Source: Nocardiopsis ansamitocini (lineage in GTDB: Bacteria > Actinomycetota > Actinomycetes > Streptosporangiales > Streptosporangiaceae). From it: a DNA stretch of 64,000 bases. Shown piece by piece: positions 54,893 through 64,000 of the stretch. The DNA lies in assembly GCF_030268225.1 (NCBI RefSeq), contig NZ_BSQG01000001.1:795299-859298 (forward strand), given 5' to 3'. Below the pieces are notes generated by a model that saw only the letters and a list, made by a program, of their open reading frames with translations, was not told the DNA's origin and searched no databases. Within the stretch, counting starts at the first letter, position 1, and each line of letters opens with the position of its first letter. Both the position numbers and the translations under genes were made by a program.

Positions 54893-55404
54893 ACGGCCCG
54901 GACCGCGCTCCGCACTGGACGACCACTGGCCTTCTCGGCCGCCGGACCGGTTTTCGTCAGGGTCGACGCACGAGCCTGATCAGCGCAGTGGACATCACCT
55001 GCCGCCCGGTGCACTCGTCGCCTGTCGGCTGCTTCCTGCCCGAGCGGCTGCTCCCTTTCCCCCGACGACGAGGCCGGGCGCCCGGTTGGTGGGGTGCGTC
55101 GGCTCCGCGCTCCCCGTGCACGAGGAGGCCGGTCCTGCGCACCGACGCGGTGGGCGCGATGTAGCGCCATGGCCGGGCGCGGTTCGGCCGTCCCGGTCAT
55201 GCCGGAGGTCCACTGCGCCGACCGTCCCAGGGGCGAGGCGCTGCGCCGTACGGGCCCTGCCTCTCTCGTGTCCTTCTGCTCCCCGCGCCGGGCGCCCGCA
55301 CCCGTCCGCTGAGCAGGGCTGCGGCGCGCGGATCAGTAGCCCAGGTCACACGCACGAGTAAGATCGGCGTGTGACATTGTCGTATTAAGGAGCGTTTGTA
55401 GCCG
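54893..55404. other. 512-bp gap without a convincing gene
   Basis: Several overlapping frames are open here, but none has a ribosome-binding site, a recognised motif or a coding-like composition. The best is a minus-strand frame (54957-55142, 61 codons, Arg-rich). The last 30 bp hold the gylR promoter region and a candidate operator. The rest shows nothing I can name. Confidence 0.5.
55373..55384 (-). promoter_or_regulatory. Candidate GylR operator before gylR
   Basis: Read on the minus strand this is TACGACAATGTC. The same 12-mer with one change (TACGACAATGAC) occurs before glpK at 56253-56264. It lies 20 bp before the gylR start, a suitable position for autorepression. Confidence 0.5.
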
Positions 55405-56175
55405 ATGCCTGGACGCATTCAGTCGATCGAACGCGCGGCGGCTGTCCTTCGGCTGCTTGCCGGCGGGAACCGCGGGCTGAGCCTGGGCGAGATCTCACGG
55501 TCCCTGGAACTGCCCAAGGGAACCGCGTTGGGCATCCTGCGGACTCTCCAGCACGTCGGGTTCGTCGAACAGGACTCCGGGTCCAGCCACTACCGCCTGG
55601 GCGGGGGCGTACTCAGCCTGGGCACCCGCTACCTGGACGGCAACGAACTGAGGGCTCGCGCCCTCAACTGGGCGGACTCCCTGGCGGGCCGCAGTGGGGA
55701 GAGCGTGCGCATCGGTACGCTCCACAAGCACCAGGTGCTGATCGTGCACCACGTGTTCCGGCCCGACGACAGCCGCCAGATCTTGGACGTGGGCACTCTG
55801 CTGCCCTTGCACGCCACCGCCCTGGGCAAGGTCCTGCTGGCCTTCGACCCGCTCGCCACTCCTGAGTACTACGCCGAGGGCGGAGCCCTGGAGTCCTACA
55901 CCCCTCGGACCATCACCTCTTTCGACGACCTGACGGCGCAGCTTTCACTGGCGCGGGCCAGCGGCTGGGCGGCCGATGTGGAGGAACTGGTGGAGGGCGA
56001 GGTGTCGATCGCCGCTCCGATCCGGGACCGCCGTGGAATGACCGTGGGTGCCATCGGGGTGCGCGGCGCCGTAGAACGACTGTGCGAGGACGGGAAACCC
56101 GACATGGGCCAGGTCTCCTACGTCCGCGATGCAGCCCGTGCGGTCTCCCGGGACCTCGGTGCGACCCCCTGGTAG
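55405..56175 (+). CDS. gylR: IclR family regulator of glycerol genes (GylR type)
   Basis: The 256-residue protein has an IclR winged helix (IQSIERAAAVLRLLAGGNRGLSL split at helix 1, then EISRSLELPKGTALGILRTLQHVGF) and an effector domain (LLPLHATALGKVLLAFD, GEVSIAAPIRDRRGMTVGAIGVRG). AAGGAG lies before the ATG. In Streptomyces GylR represses the glycerol operon and itself. The position directly before glpK-glpF supports the same role here; the effector is probably glycerol 3-phosphate. Confidence 0.9.
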   Translation: MPGRIQSIERAAAVLRLLAGGNRGLSLGEISRSLELPKGTALGILRTLQHVGFVEQDSGSSHYRLGGGVLSLGTRYLDGNELRARALNWADSLAGRSGESVRIGTLHKHQVLIVHHVFRPDDSRQILDVGTLLPLHATALGKVLLAFDPLATPEYYAEGGALESYTPRTITSFDDLTAQLSLARASGWAADVEELVEGEVSIAAPIRDRRGMTVGAIGVRGAVERLCEDGKPDMGQVSYVRDAARAVSRDLGATPW

Positions 56176-56217
56176 TGGGGGCTCCGCGGGTCGGTAACAC
56201 AGCCGGATTGCCAACGC

Positions 56218-56271
56218 TTGACAAAATCTGGAGAGGCACATCACACTTTGCGTACGACAATGACGTACGAC
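56218..56271 (+). promoter_or_regulatory. glpK promoter region with candidate GylR operator
   Basis: TTGACA (56218-56223) is a consensus -35 box; a matching -10 box is weak. Downstream, CGTACG-ACAATGA-CGTACG (56251-56269) contains two GTACGAC direct repeats (56252-56258, 56265-56271) and the 12-mer shared with the gylR promoter. This fits an operator just after the transcription start. Confidence 0.5.
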
Positions 56272-56356
56272 GTTCGGGAATAGCAGGCGACCGCACTGGG
56301 ACAGTTCCACAACGGGCCATCTGCCACCCCCGGACACCCACCGGAGGCGAACACCG

Positions 56357-57862
56357 ATGACCCAGCAGTACGTGGCCGCGATCGACCAGGGAACCACGTC
56401 GAGTCGTTGCATCATCTTCGACCGCGACGGACGGATCGTGTCCGTCGGCCAGCGTGAACACCGCCAGATCTTCCCGCAGCCCGGCTGGGTCGAACACGAT
56501 GCAGCAGAAATCTGGGACGGCGTGCAGCAGGTCGTGCACGAGGCGCTGGAGAAAGGCGACATCACGCCCGACCAACTCGCCGCGGTGGGCATCACCAACC
56601 AGCGCGAGACGACTGTCGTGTGGGACCGCGAGACCGGCGAACCCGTTCACAACGCCATCGTGTGGCAGGACACCCGAACCGACGATCTGATCCGACGGCT
56701 GGGTGGTGTGGTCGGCCAGGAACGTTTCCGTGAACGCTGCGGTCTGCCGCTGGCCACCTACTTCGCCGGCCCGAAGCTTCGGTGGTTGCTGGACGAGGTC
56801 CCCGGTCTGCGCGAACGGGCCGAGCGCGGCGAGGTGCTCTTCGGCACCATGGACAGTTGGATCATCTGGAAACTGACCGGACAGCACATCACCGATGTCA
56901 CCAACGCCAGCCGCACCATGCTGATGAACCTGCACACCCTCCAGTGGGATCCCGAGATCCTGGACGCGATCGGCATTCCCGCAGCCGTGCTGCCCGAGAT
57001 CCGCTCCAGTGCCGAGGTCTACGGCGAGGCCACCGGTTTTCTCGCGGGGGTACCGGTCGCGTCCGCTCTGGGCGACCAGCACGCCGCACTGTTCGGCCAG
57101 ACCTGCTTCTCCCCCGGCGAGGTCAAGGGCACGTACGGAACCGGCACCTTCCTCGTGCTCAACACCGGCACCGAACCGGTCATGTCGGCCAACGGACTGT
57201 TGACCACCCTGGGTTACAAGATCGGCGACCAGCCCGCGGTCTACGCGCTGGAGGGCGCCGTCGCCGTGACCGGCTCACTCGTCCAGTGGCTGCGCGACAA
57301 CCTGGGCCTGATCGCCAGTGCCCCCGAGATCGAGACACTGGCTCTGACCGTGGAGGACAACGGCGGCTGCTACATCGTCCCGGCGTTCTCCGGGCTGTTC
57401 GCCCCTCATTGGCGCAGTGACGCGCGCGGTGTCATCACCGGGCTGACCGGCTATGTCAACAAAGGCCACCTCGCGCGCGCCGTGCTGGAGGCCAGTGCCT
57501 GGCAGACCCGCGAGGTCGTGGACGCCATGAACACCGATTCCGGCATCCCCTTGACCTCGCTCAAGGTCGACGGAGGCATGACCGCCGACAACCTGCTGAT
57601 GCAGACCCTCGCCGACGTACTGGATGTGGAGGTCGTGCGGCCGATGGTCGCCGAGACCACCTGTCTGGGAGCGGCCTACGCGGCCGGCCTCGCCGTGGGC
57701 TACTGGAAGGACATGGAGAGCCTGCGCGCCAACTGGCACAAGGCTGCCGAGTGGAGCCCCCGAATGGACCCGAAGGTCCGCGAACGGGAATACCGCAACT
57801 GGACCAAGGCCGTGCAGCGCACCCTGGGCTGGGTGGAGCACGACGAGCAGCCTCAGGACTGA
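56357..57862 (+). CDS. glpK: Glycerol kinase
   Basis: The 501-residue FGGY kinase has [67 protein letters not shown]-type [16 protein letters not shown] and [12 protein letters not shown]. It phosphorylates glycerol to glycerol 3-phosphate and traps it in the cell. CGGAGG lies upstream of the ATG. It precedes glpF here, the reverse of the Streptomyces gylCAB order, and no glpD follows. Confidence 0.97.
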   Translation: MTQQYVAAIDQGTTSSRCIIFDRDGRIVSVGQREHRQIFPQPGWVEHDAAEIWDGVQQVVHEALEKGDITPDQLAAVGITNQRETTVVWDRETGEPVHNAIVWQDTRTDDLIRRLGGVVGQERFRERCGLPLATYFAGPKLRWLLDEVPGLRERAERGEVLFGTMDSWIIWKLTGQHITDVTNASRTMLMNLHTLQWDPEILDAIGIPAAVLPEIRSSAEVYGEATGFLAGVPVASALGDQHAALFGQTCFSPGEVKGTYGTGTFLVLNTGTEPVMSANGLLTTLGYKIGDQPAVYALEGAVAVTGSLVQWLRDNLGLIASAPEIETLALTVEDNGGCYIVPAFSGLFAPHWRSDARGVITGLTGYVNKGHLARAVLEASAWQTREVVDAMNTDSGIPLTSLKVDGGMTADNLLMQTLADVLDVEVVRPMVAETTCLGAAYAAGLAVGYWKDMESLRANWHKAAEWSPRMDPKVREREYRNWTKAVQRTLGWVEHDEQPQD

Positions 57863-57875
57863 CCAGGTGCGCTGG

Positions 57876-57920
57876 CCGCACGGTCGGAGCGGCCCGTTTC
57901 CCTCCTCGCCGACCGTGCGG
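57876..57920 (+). terminator. Hairpin between glpK and glpF
   Basis: CCGCACGGTCGG and CCGACCGTGCGG (57876-57887 with 57909-57920) form a perfect 12-bp stem with a 21-nt loop in the 161-bp gap. It may attenuate glpF or process the mRNA. Confidence 0.55.
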
Positions 57921-58023
57921 ACATCCTCGAACATCACCCCGCTCATCCCCATCACCGCCGCGCGTCCCCTCGGCATGCCCGAACACCCGGGGCGGATCCG
58001 CCGTTCAGTGGAAGGTCCCCGAA

Positions 58024-58773
58024 ATGGAATACCTAGCGGAGTTCATCGGAACCGCCATCCTCGTCCTACTCGGCAACGGTGTCGTAGCGGGCGTCCTACT
58101 GGCCAAGTCCAAGGCCAACAACGGCGGCTGGATCGTCATCACCCTGGGCTGGGGAATGGCCGTGATGGTCGCCGCCTACGTCACCGGCCAGGTCAGCGGC
58201 GCGCACCTCAACCCCGCCCTCACCCTGGGGCTGGCCTCCATCGGCGACTTCTCCTGGGCGATGGTGCCCGGGTACATCACCGCCCAACTGGCCGGCGCCG
58301 TCATGGGCTCGGTACTGGTGTACCTGGCCTACCTCCCCCACTGGAGGATCACCGAGGACGCCGACGCAAAACTCGCCGTCTTCAGCACCGCACCGGCCGT
58401 CCGCAACGCGCCCGCCAACTTCACCACCGAGGTCATCGGCACGTTCATGCTGGTGCTGGGCATCTTGGGCATCGGGGCGAACTCAGGCGCCATCACCCAG
58501 GACAACGTGGACCTGTCGGCACTGTTCAGCACGGGAATCGCCCCCCTGCTGGTCGGGCTGCTGGTGCTGGCGATCGGCCTCTCGCTGGGCGGTCCCACCG
58601 GGTACGCCATCAACCCTGCTCGCGACCTGGGACCGCGTATCGCGCACTTCCTGCTGCCGATCCCGGGCAAGCGCGACTCCGACTGGTCCTACGCCTGGAT
58701 TCCGGTCGTCGGCCCCGTCGTCGGTGGAGTGCTGGGCGCCCTGGTCTGGAAACTCACGGGTTTCGGAGGCTGA
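58024..58773 (+). CDS. glpF: Glycerol uptake facilitator (aquaglyceroporin)
   Basis: The 249-residue MIP-family protein starts MEYLAEFIGTAILVLLGNG at ATG 58024 (GGAAGG upstream) and has both NPA motifs, HLNPALT and AINPARDLG, with Asp after the second as in glycerol channels. Six membrane helices are visible. It lets glycerol diffuse in for GlpK. It converges with dapB, leaving 17 bp. Confidence 0.95.
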   Translation: MEYLAEFIGTAILVLLGNGVVAGVLLAKSKANNGGWIVITLGWGMAVMVAAYVTGQVSGAHLNPALTLGLASIGDFSWAMVPGYITAQLAGAVMGSVLVYLAYLPHWRITEDADAKLAVFSTAPAVRNAPANFTTEVIGTFMLVLGILGIGANSGAITQDNVDLSALFSTGIAPLLVGLLVLAIGLSLGGPTGYAINPARDLGPRIAHFLLPIPGKRDSDWSYAWIPVVGPVVGGVLGALVWKLTGFGG

Positions 58774-58790
58774 GCGCCCAGCGGTCGGGG

Positions 58791-59612
<822 letters not shown>

Positions 59613-60947
59613 TCAGAAGGAACGTCCCTCCTCGTAAGGACCGACCACCGCCAGCGCCTCCGGACGGGAAAGAATATCGGCGGCGATGGCGTGCACGTCG
59701 TCGAGGGAGACGGCGTCGAACAGCGCGAGGTCGTCGCTGAGCGATACATGCCGGGGGTAACCCAACTCGTGAGTGGTCAGCCTGCTCATCCGAGCACTGG
59801 TTCCTTCGGTCCCCAGCACCCACGAACCCCGGATCTGACCCTTGGCGCGCGTCAGTTCCTCCGAGGTGATCCCGTGCTCCGCGGCCTTGGCGAGCTCCGC
59901 CCGGCACACCGCGAGTACCTCGTCGATCTTGTCCGGGAGGCACCCCACATAGACCTGGAACAAACCGGTGTCGCAGTAACTGGAGGAATAGCCCTGCACC
60001 GAGTAGGCCAGCCCACGCTTCTCTCTCACCTCCTGGAAGAGCCGTGAGGACATGCCGCCGCCCAGCGCTGCGCTGAGCACCCGCAGGGCGTACCAACGCG
60101 GATCCGTGCGTTTGAGGCCCTCCCTGCCCAAGATGAGATGGGCCTGCTCGGTGTCGCGACTCTCCAGCACGGTCCCGGTACTCGTGGCGGGACGGCTTCC
60201 GGCCGGCCGCGGCCCGACCGGACGGGCGTCGCCGGCGGTGGCCGACTGCTCCGCGAAAACCGCTGCCACCTTGCGCACCACGTCGTCGTGGTCGAGGTTG
60301 CCGGCCGCGGCCACAATCAACCGGGCGGGAACGTACGCCTCACGGTACTGCTCGAAGATCCGGTCCCGGGGAAGGGCCTTGATGGTCTCGTTGGTGCCCA
60401 GTACCGGACGCCCCAAGGGGGAGTCCGCGAAGAAGTGGGCGGCGAACACGTCGTCCACCAGGTCGGCGGGCTCGTCCTCGTACATGGCGATCTCTTCGAG
60501 GATCACCCCCCGCTCGGTTTCCACCTCGCCGGGGTCCAGAACCGAGCCGGCGAGCATGTCGCCGACCACATCGATCGCCAGCGGCAGATCCTGGTCCAGC
60601 ACCTTGGCGTAATAGGTGGTCTGTTCCTTGGTGGTATAGGCGTTGTGGTCGGCACCCACCCCGTCCAACAACGCCGATATCTCCAGCGCGCTGCGCCGGC
60701 CGGTCCCCTTGAACAGCAAGTGTTCCAGGAAGTGCGCGGAGCCCGCGTGCGCGGTGTCCTCGTCGCGTGATCCGGTGGTCGCGGAGATTCCGAAGGCCGC
60801 GGAGCGCACGCCGGGCATGCTCTCGGTGACGACCCGCAGACCACCGGGCAGGACGGTGCGGCGTACCAGGCCGGTCCCCTCTTGGGGGTCGAGCAGGGTG
60901 ACGGTGCTGCCGGGCTCCTGCTCGGCAGCTGTCGGGACATTGCTCAT
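59613..60947 (-). CDS. M16 family zinc metallopeptidase (processing-peptidase type)
   Basis: From ATG 60947 the protein has 444 residues. The inverted zinc motif HxxEH is His72-Phe-Leu-Glu75-His76, and the third ligand Glu lies in ETERGVILEEIAMYED. The C-terminal non-catalytic half contains REKRGLAYSVQGYSS, the usual substrate-binding region. It is a cytoplasmic peptidase of unknown substrate, sometimes named PepR, encoded next to pnp in most actinobacteria. Confidence 0.92.
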   Translation of the reverse strand: MSNVPTAAEQEPGSTVTLLDPQEGTGLVRRTVLPGGLRVVTESMPGVRSAAFGISATTGSRDEDTAHAGSAHFLEHLLFKGTGRRSALEISALLDGVGADHNAYTTKEQTTYYAKVLDQDLPLAIDVVGDMLAGSVLDPGEVETERGVILEEIAMYEDEPADLVDDVFAAHFFADSPLGRPVLGTNETIKALPRDRIFEQYREAYVPARLIVAAAGNLDHDDVVRKVAAVFAEQSATAGDARPVGPRPAGSRPATSTGTVLESRDTEQAHLILGREGLKRTDPRWYALRVLSAALGGGMSSRLFQEVREKRGLAYSVQGYSSSYCDTGLFQVYVGCLPDKIDEVLAVCRAELAKAAEHGITSEELTRAKGQIRGSWVLGTEGTSARMSRLTTHELGYPRHVSLSDDLALFDAVSLDDVHAIAADILSRPEALAVVGPYEEGRSF

Positions 60948-61057
60948 GCGATTTTCTTCTCCCGAAGACGAAGGGACGTGGCGGGGCGGTTGGTGATCGG
61001 GCGACACACCAAGGGGCGGCCGCACCTCACGGTACGACCGCCCCCTAGGTGGTACGA

Positions 61058-61083
61058 AGCGCCCCGGCCCGTGCCGGGGCGCT
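61058..61083 (-). terminator. Hairpin after pnp
   Basis: AGCGCCCCGGC pairs with GCCGGGGCGCT (61058-61068 with 61073-61083, 4-nt loop), 14 bp past the pnp stop codon and before the M16 peptidase gene. It may separate pnp expression from the downstream genes. Confidence 0.65.
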
Positions 61084-61097
61084 CTTGTGCAACCGGA

Positions 61098-63413
61098 TCA
61101 GGTGTTCTCGCCCGAGCGGCCGGCGCCACCCGAGGAACGGGTCCGGCGGCGACGGCGGTCACCCTCGCCGGCGCCCTCCGAGCCCTTCTTCTCCTCGGCC
61201 GGAGCAGCGGCGTCGCCAGAGGCGGCAGAAGCGGTCTCGGCCTCGGCCTCCACGACCTCGACCGGGACGAGCGAGAGCTTCCCACGGTCGTCGATCTCGC
61301 GGATCTCGACCTGAATCTTCTCGCCGATGCTGATCACATCGTCGATGTTCTCGATCCGCTTGCCACCGTGCAGCTTGCGGATCTGCGAGATGTGCAGCAG
61401 ACCGTCCTTGCCGGGGAGCAACGAGACGAACGCACCGAACGCGGTCGTCTTGACGACCGTGCCCAGGTAGCGGTCACCGATCTCGGGCATCGTCGGGTTG
61501 GCGATGGCGTTGATCGTGTCGCGCGCGGCCTCGGCGGAGGGTCCGTCGGTGGCACCGATGTAGATGGTGCCGTCGTCCTCGATCGTGATCTCGGCGCCGG
61601 TGTCGTCCTGGATCGAGTTGATCATCTTGCCCTTGGGGCCGATGACCTCGCCGATCTTGTCGACAGGAACCTTGACGGTGAGGATGCGCGGCGCATTCGG
61701 GCTCATCTCGGCCGGGCGCTCGATGGCCTCGGCCATGACGTCCAGGATGGCCAGACGGGCACCACGGGCCTGCTGCAGTGCGGCAGCAAGCACACCGGCG
61801 GGAATACCGTCGAGCTTGGTGTCCAACTGGAGCGCGGTGATCAGGTCACGAGTACCGGCGACCTTGAAGTCCATGTCGCCGAAGGCGTCTTCGGCGCCCA
61901 GGATGTCGGTCAGCGTGACGTACTCGCCGCCTTCGCTGATCAGCCCCATCGCGATTCCGGCGACCATCTCCTTGAGCGGCACACCCGCTGACATCAGTGA
62001 CATCGTCGAGGCGCAGACCGACCCCATGGACGTGGAGCCGTTGGAGCCCAGCGCCTCCGAGACCTGACGGATGGCGTAGGGGAACTCCTCGCGCGCGGGC
62101 AGCACCGGCAGGAGGGCGCGCTCGGCGAGCGCACCGTGGCCGATCTCGCGACGCTTGGGCGAGCCCACCCGACCGGTCTCACCGGTGGAGTAGGGCGGGA
62201 AGTTGTAGTTGTGCATGTAGCGCTTGGTCCGCTCGGGGTTGAGCGTGTCGACCATCTGCTCCATACGCAGCATGTTCAGCGTGGTGACACCCAGGATCTG
62301 GGTCTCGCCGCGCTCGAACAGCGCTGAACCGTGCACCCGCGGGATGACACCGACCTCGGCGGTCAGGGAACGGATGTCCTTGACTCCGCGGCCGTCGATG
62401 CGCAACTTCTCGCCGATGACGCGCTCGCGCACGACCTGCTTGGTCAGCGAGCGGAACGCGGCACTGACCTCTTTCTCCCGACCTTCAAAGTCCTCGGCAA
62501 GCTTCTCGGCGGCGAGCGCCTTGACGCGGTCGAGTTCGGCTTCGCGGTCCTGCTTGTCGGCGATGGTCAGCGCCGAGGCGAGCTCGGAGCGGATCGCACC
62601 CTCGACCGCCGCGTAGGCGTCGTCCTGGTAGTCCAGGAAGATCGGGAACTCCCCGGTCTCCTTGGCCGCCTCGGAGGCAACTGCCTGCTGGGCCTTGACC
62701 AGGAGCTTGAGGAAGGGCTTGGCGGCCTCGAGACCCTCGGGGACGGTCTGCTCGTTGGGGCCCACTCCGCCTTCGGCGACGAGCCGCAGGGTGTTCGGGG
62801 TGGACTCGGCCTCGACCATCATGATCGCGACGTCGCCGTCGTCGAGCACCCGGCCGGCCACAACCATGTCGAAGGTGGCGTCGGCGAGCTCGGTGTGCGT
62901 CGGGAACGCCACCCACTGGCCGTCGATCAGCGCCACTCGCACACCCGCGATCGGGCCGGAGAACGGCAGCCCCGCCAGCTGCGTGGACAGCGACGCGGCG
63001 TTGATGGCCACGACGTCGTAGAGGTGGTCGGGGTTGAGCGCCATGATCGTCTCGACGACCTGGATCTCGTTGCGCAGGCCCTTCTTGAACGACGGGCGCA
63101 GCGGCCGGTCGATCAGGCGGCAGGTGAGGATGGCGTCCTCGGAGGGACGGCCCTCACGCCGGAAGAACGAGCCCGGGATGCGACCCGCGGCGTACATGCG
63201 CTCCTCGACGTCCACCGTCAACGGGAAGAAGTCGAGATTGTCCTTGGGACGCTTCGATGCGGTTGTCGCCGACAGGACCATGGTCTCGTCGTCGAGTACC
63301 GCGACCGCCGATCCGGCGGCCTGACGGGCCAGCCGGCCGGTCTCGAAGCGGATGGTACGGGTGCCGAATCGACCGTTGTCGATCACTGCTTCGGCGGAAT
63401 ACACGCCCTCCAT
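61098..63413 (-). CDS. pnp: Polyribonucleotide nucleotidyltransferase (PNPase)
   Basis: ATG 63413 has AGGAGG at 6-nt spacing and gives 771 residues. Two RNase PH domains ([20 protein letters not shown]; later [30 protein letters not shown] split across the active site) flank a helical linker. They are followed by a KH domain ([20 protein letters not shown]) and an S1 domain ([29 protein letters not shown]). The C-terminal tail is Glu/Ala then Arg-rich. PNPase degrades RNA 3' to 5' with phosphate; in actinomycetes it also adds 3' tails. It lies downstream of rpsO, as in most bacteria. Confidence 0.97.
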   Translation of the reverse strand: MEGVYSAEAVIDNGRFGTRTIRFETGRLARQAAGSAVAVLDDETMVLSATTASKRPKDNLDFFPLTVDVEERMYAAGRIPGSFFRREGRPSEDAILTCRLIDRPLRPSFKKGLRNEIQVVETIMALNPDHLYDVVAINAASLSTQLAGLPFSGPIAGVRVALIDGQWVAFPTHTELADATFDMVVAGRVLDDGDVAIMMVEAESTPNTLRLVAEGGVGPNEQTVPEGLEAAKPFLKLLVKAQQAVASEAAKETGEFPIFLDYQDDAYAAVEGAIRSELASALTIADKQDREAELDRVKALAAEKLAEDFEGREKEVSAAFRSLTKQVVRERVIGEKLRIDGRGVKDIRSLTAEVGVIPRVHGSALFERGETQILGVTTLNMLRMEQMVDTLNPERTKRYMHNYNFPPYSTGETGRVGSPKRREIGHGALAERALLPVLPAREEFPYAIRQVSEALGSNGSTSMGSVCASTMSLMSAGVPLKEMVAGIAMGLISEGGEYVTLTDILGAEDAFGDMDFKVAGTRDLITALQLDTKLDGIPAGVLAAALQQARGARLAILDVMAEAIERPAEMSPNAPRILTVKVPVDKIGEVIGPKGKMINSIQDDTGAEITIEDDGTIYIGATDGPSAEAARDTINAIANPTMPEIGDRYLGTVVKTTAFGAFVSLLPGKDGLLHISQIRKLHGGKRIENIDDVISIGEKIQVEIREIDDRGKLSLVPVEVVEAEAETASAASGDAAAPAEEKKGSEGAGEGDRRRRRTRSSGGAGRSGENT

Positions 63414-63850
63414 GGGCGACCTCCTACACGGATTTCTTGAGTCTCTTGAGGGAAACTCCCGCGTCCGTGCCCTGTGCAACCCGAACTTCCGCCGTCGAGT
63501 GTCGCCTCGACCAGGCGGCGCGGCGCATGGTCGTGCCAGCGCGGGCCGCTCGATGGTTCTGACGGCCGGCCATCGATCGAAGCCCCCCGGCGCCCCTCGT
63601 CGCCGCAGCGGAGAAGTTCCGGAAGACCACTACCGAAGACCGGCCTCGACGTCGTAGGGCGGTTCGTTCATCCGCCCGACGGAAATCCTGGCCATGGCTG
63701 TCTCCAGCCGAGGGTAGGGGCGCGGGAAATACTTGATTGAGTTGTCAGTCGGTTACGACGTGGCCGAGTAAGACCTGGCCACGACGCCCAACAACAACAC
63801 ACTACTAAGAAAGGGAGCGGCCGTGGCCACTCCCTTGGCGAAGAAACCGA
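63414..63850 (-). promoter_or_regulatory. rpsO-pnp intergenic region (437 bp)
   Basis: No gene is seen. Near the rpsO end lies its terminator. A stem-loop at 63650-63681 (CGTC/GACG outside GGGCGG/CCGCCC) would be in the pnp leader, where RNase III-type processing is known for E. coli pnp. A clear pnp promoter was not found. Confidence 0.4.
63811..63836 (-). terminator. Terminator of rpsO
   Basis: AAGGGAG-C-GGCC and GGCC-A-CTCCCTT (63811-63822 with 63825-63836) form an 11-bp stem with one C-A mismatch. On the minus strand it is followed by a T-rich run (TCTTAGTAGTGTGTTGTTG), 14 bp after the rpsO stop codon. Confidence 0.65.
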
Positions 63851-64000
63851 CTAGCGGCGCAGACCGAGGCGCTCGATCAGCTTGCGGTAGCGGTTGATGT
63901 CCTTCTTCGCAATGTACTGAAGCAGCCGGCGACGGCGGCCGACCATCAGGAGCAGACCACGACGGCTGTGGTGGTCGTGCTTGTGCTCCTTGAGGTGCTC
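63851..64000 (-). CDS. rpsO: 30S ribosomal protein S15, 3' part
   Basis: The last 49 codons and stop of rpsO enter from the right edge. The reading [20 protein letters not shown], then [19 protein letters not shown] and [10 protein letters not shown], is the standard S15 C-terminus that binds 16S rRNA. About 40 N-terminal residues lie outside the window. Confidence 0.97.
   Translation of the reverse strand, partial: EHLKEHKHDHHSRRGLLLMVGRRRRLLQYIAKKDINRYRKLIERLGLRR

Noticed and set aside
54957-55142. 61-codon minus-strand frame in the gap before gylR
   Set aside because: GTG start without a ribosome-binding site, Arg-rich sequence and no known motif; third-position GC is not clearly higher than background.

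Overview
The window is GC-rich chromosomal DNA from an actinobacterium, most likely Streptosporangiales/Nocardiopsaceae-like. This placement is inferred from gene content and order, not from a database search. It carries almost only housekeeping genes in classical actinobacterial neighbourhoods: lepA, rpsT, comEA/comEC, holA; hflX, dapF, miaA, miaB; gluABCD; rny, recX, recA, DUF3046; clgR, cinA, pgsA, rimO, a RodZ-like gene, ftsK, rnj, dapA; and dapB, an M16 peptidase, pnp, rpsO. GTG starts, ATGA/GTGA overlaps and GC-rich hairpins with little or no T-tract fit this group. I see no insertion sequence, prophage, CRISPR array, tRNA or rRNA gene.

Layout. 1-1260: the 3' end of a GH13 alpha-glucosidase, its terminator, and a frameshifted remnant of a MalG-type sugar permease. 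1272-10553: lepA, a membrane-anchored TIM-barrel-like protein, rpsT, comEA-comEC, a DUF2236 oxygenase-like protein and holA. 10577-15487: hutI, hflX and malate synthase (aceB), the last with a clear promoter and an inverted repeat. 15532-24837: an incomplete peptide ABC transporter (one permease, one binding protein) behind dapF, then miaA, a VOC protein, an extradiol-dioxygenase-like protein, an orphan cytochrome P450 and miaB. 25079-30629: the glutamate-type ABC operon gluABCD and an S9 peptidase. 30846-34721: rny, recX, an SOS-boxed recA and a DUF3046 gene. 34788-41741: a GNAT enzyme, then a ROK regulator divergent from an ATPase-less sugar ABC operon ending in a GH3 NagZ-like glycosidase. 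41831-53104: a 24-codon leader ORF with an Rrf2 regulator, dps, and the clgR-to-dapA block. 53341-58773: a GNAT enzyme, menA, a 512-bp gap, and the glycerol genes gylR, glpK, glpF. 58791-64000: dapB, M16 peptidase, pnp and the 3' end of rpsO.

How the parts work together. Lysine/diaminopimelate synthesis is represented by dapA, dapB and dapF at three places. tRNA and ribosome modification (miaA, miaB, rimO), RNA turnover (rny, rnj, pnp) and DNA repair or segregation (recA, recX, ftsK) make up the core. Uptake modules (glutamate, an amino-sugar-type oligosaccharide, a partial peptide system, glycerol) are inserted between core blocks, each with its own control signals.

The least explained signals are regulatory: a possible three-way-junction leader RNA before the ROK-controlled sugar operon, a 24-codon ORF with a strong ribosome-binding site ending 7 nt before the Rrf2 gene, strong hairpins directly after the binding-protein genes of two unrelated ABC operons, and a shared motif before gylR and glpK. 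I did not find a clearly novel multi-gene system.
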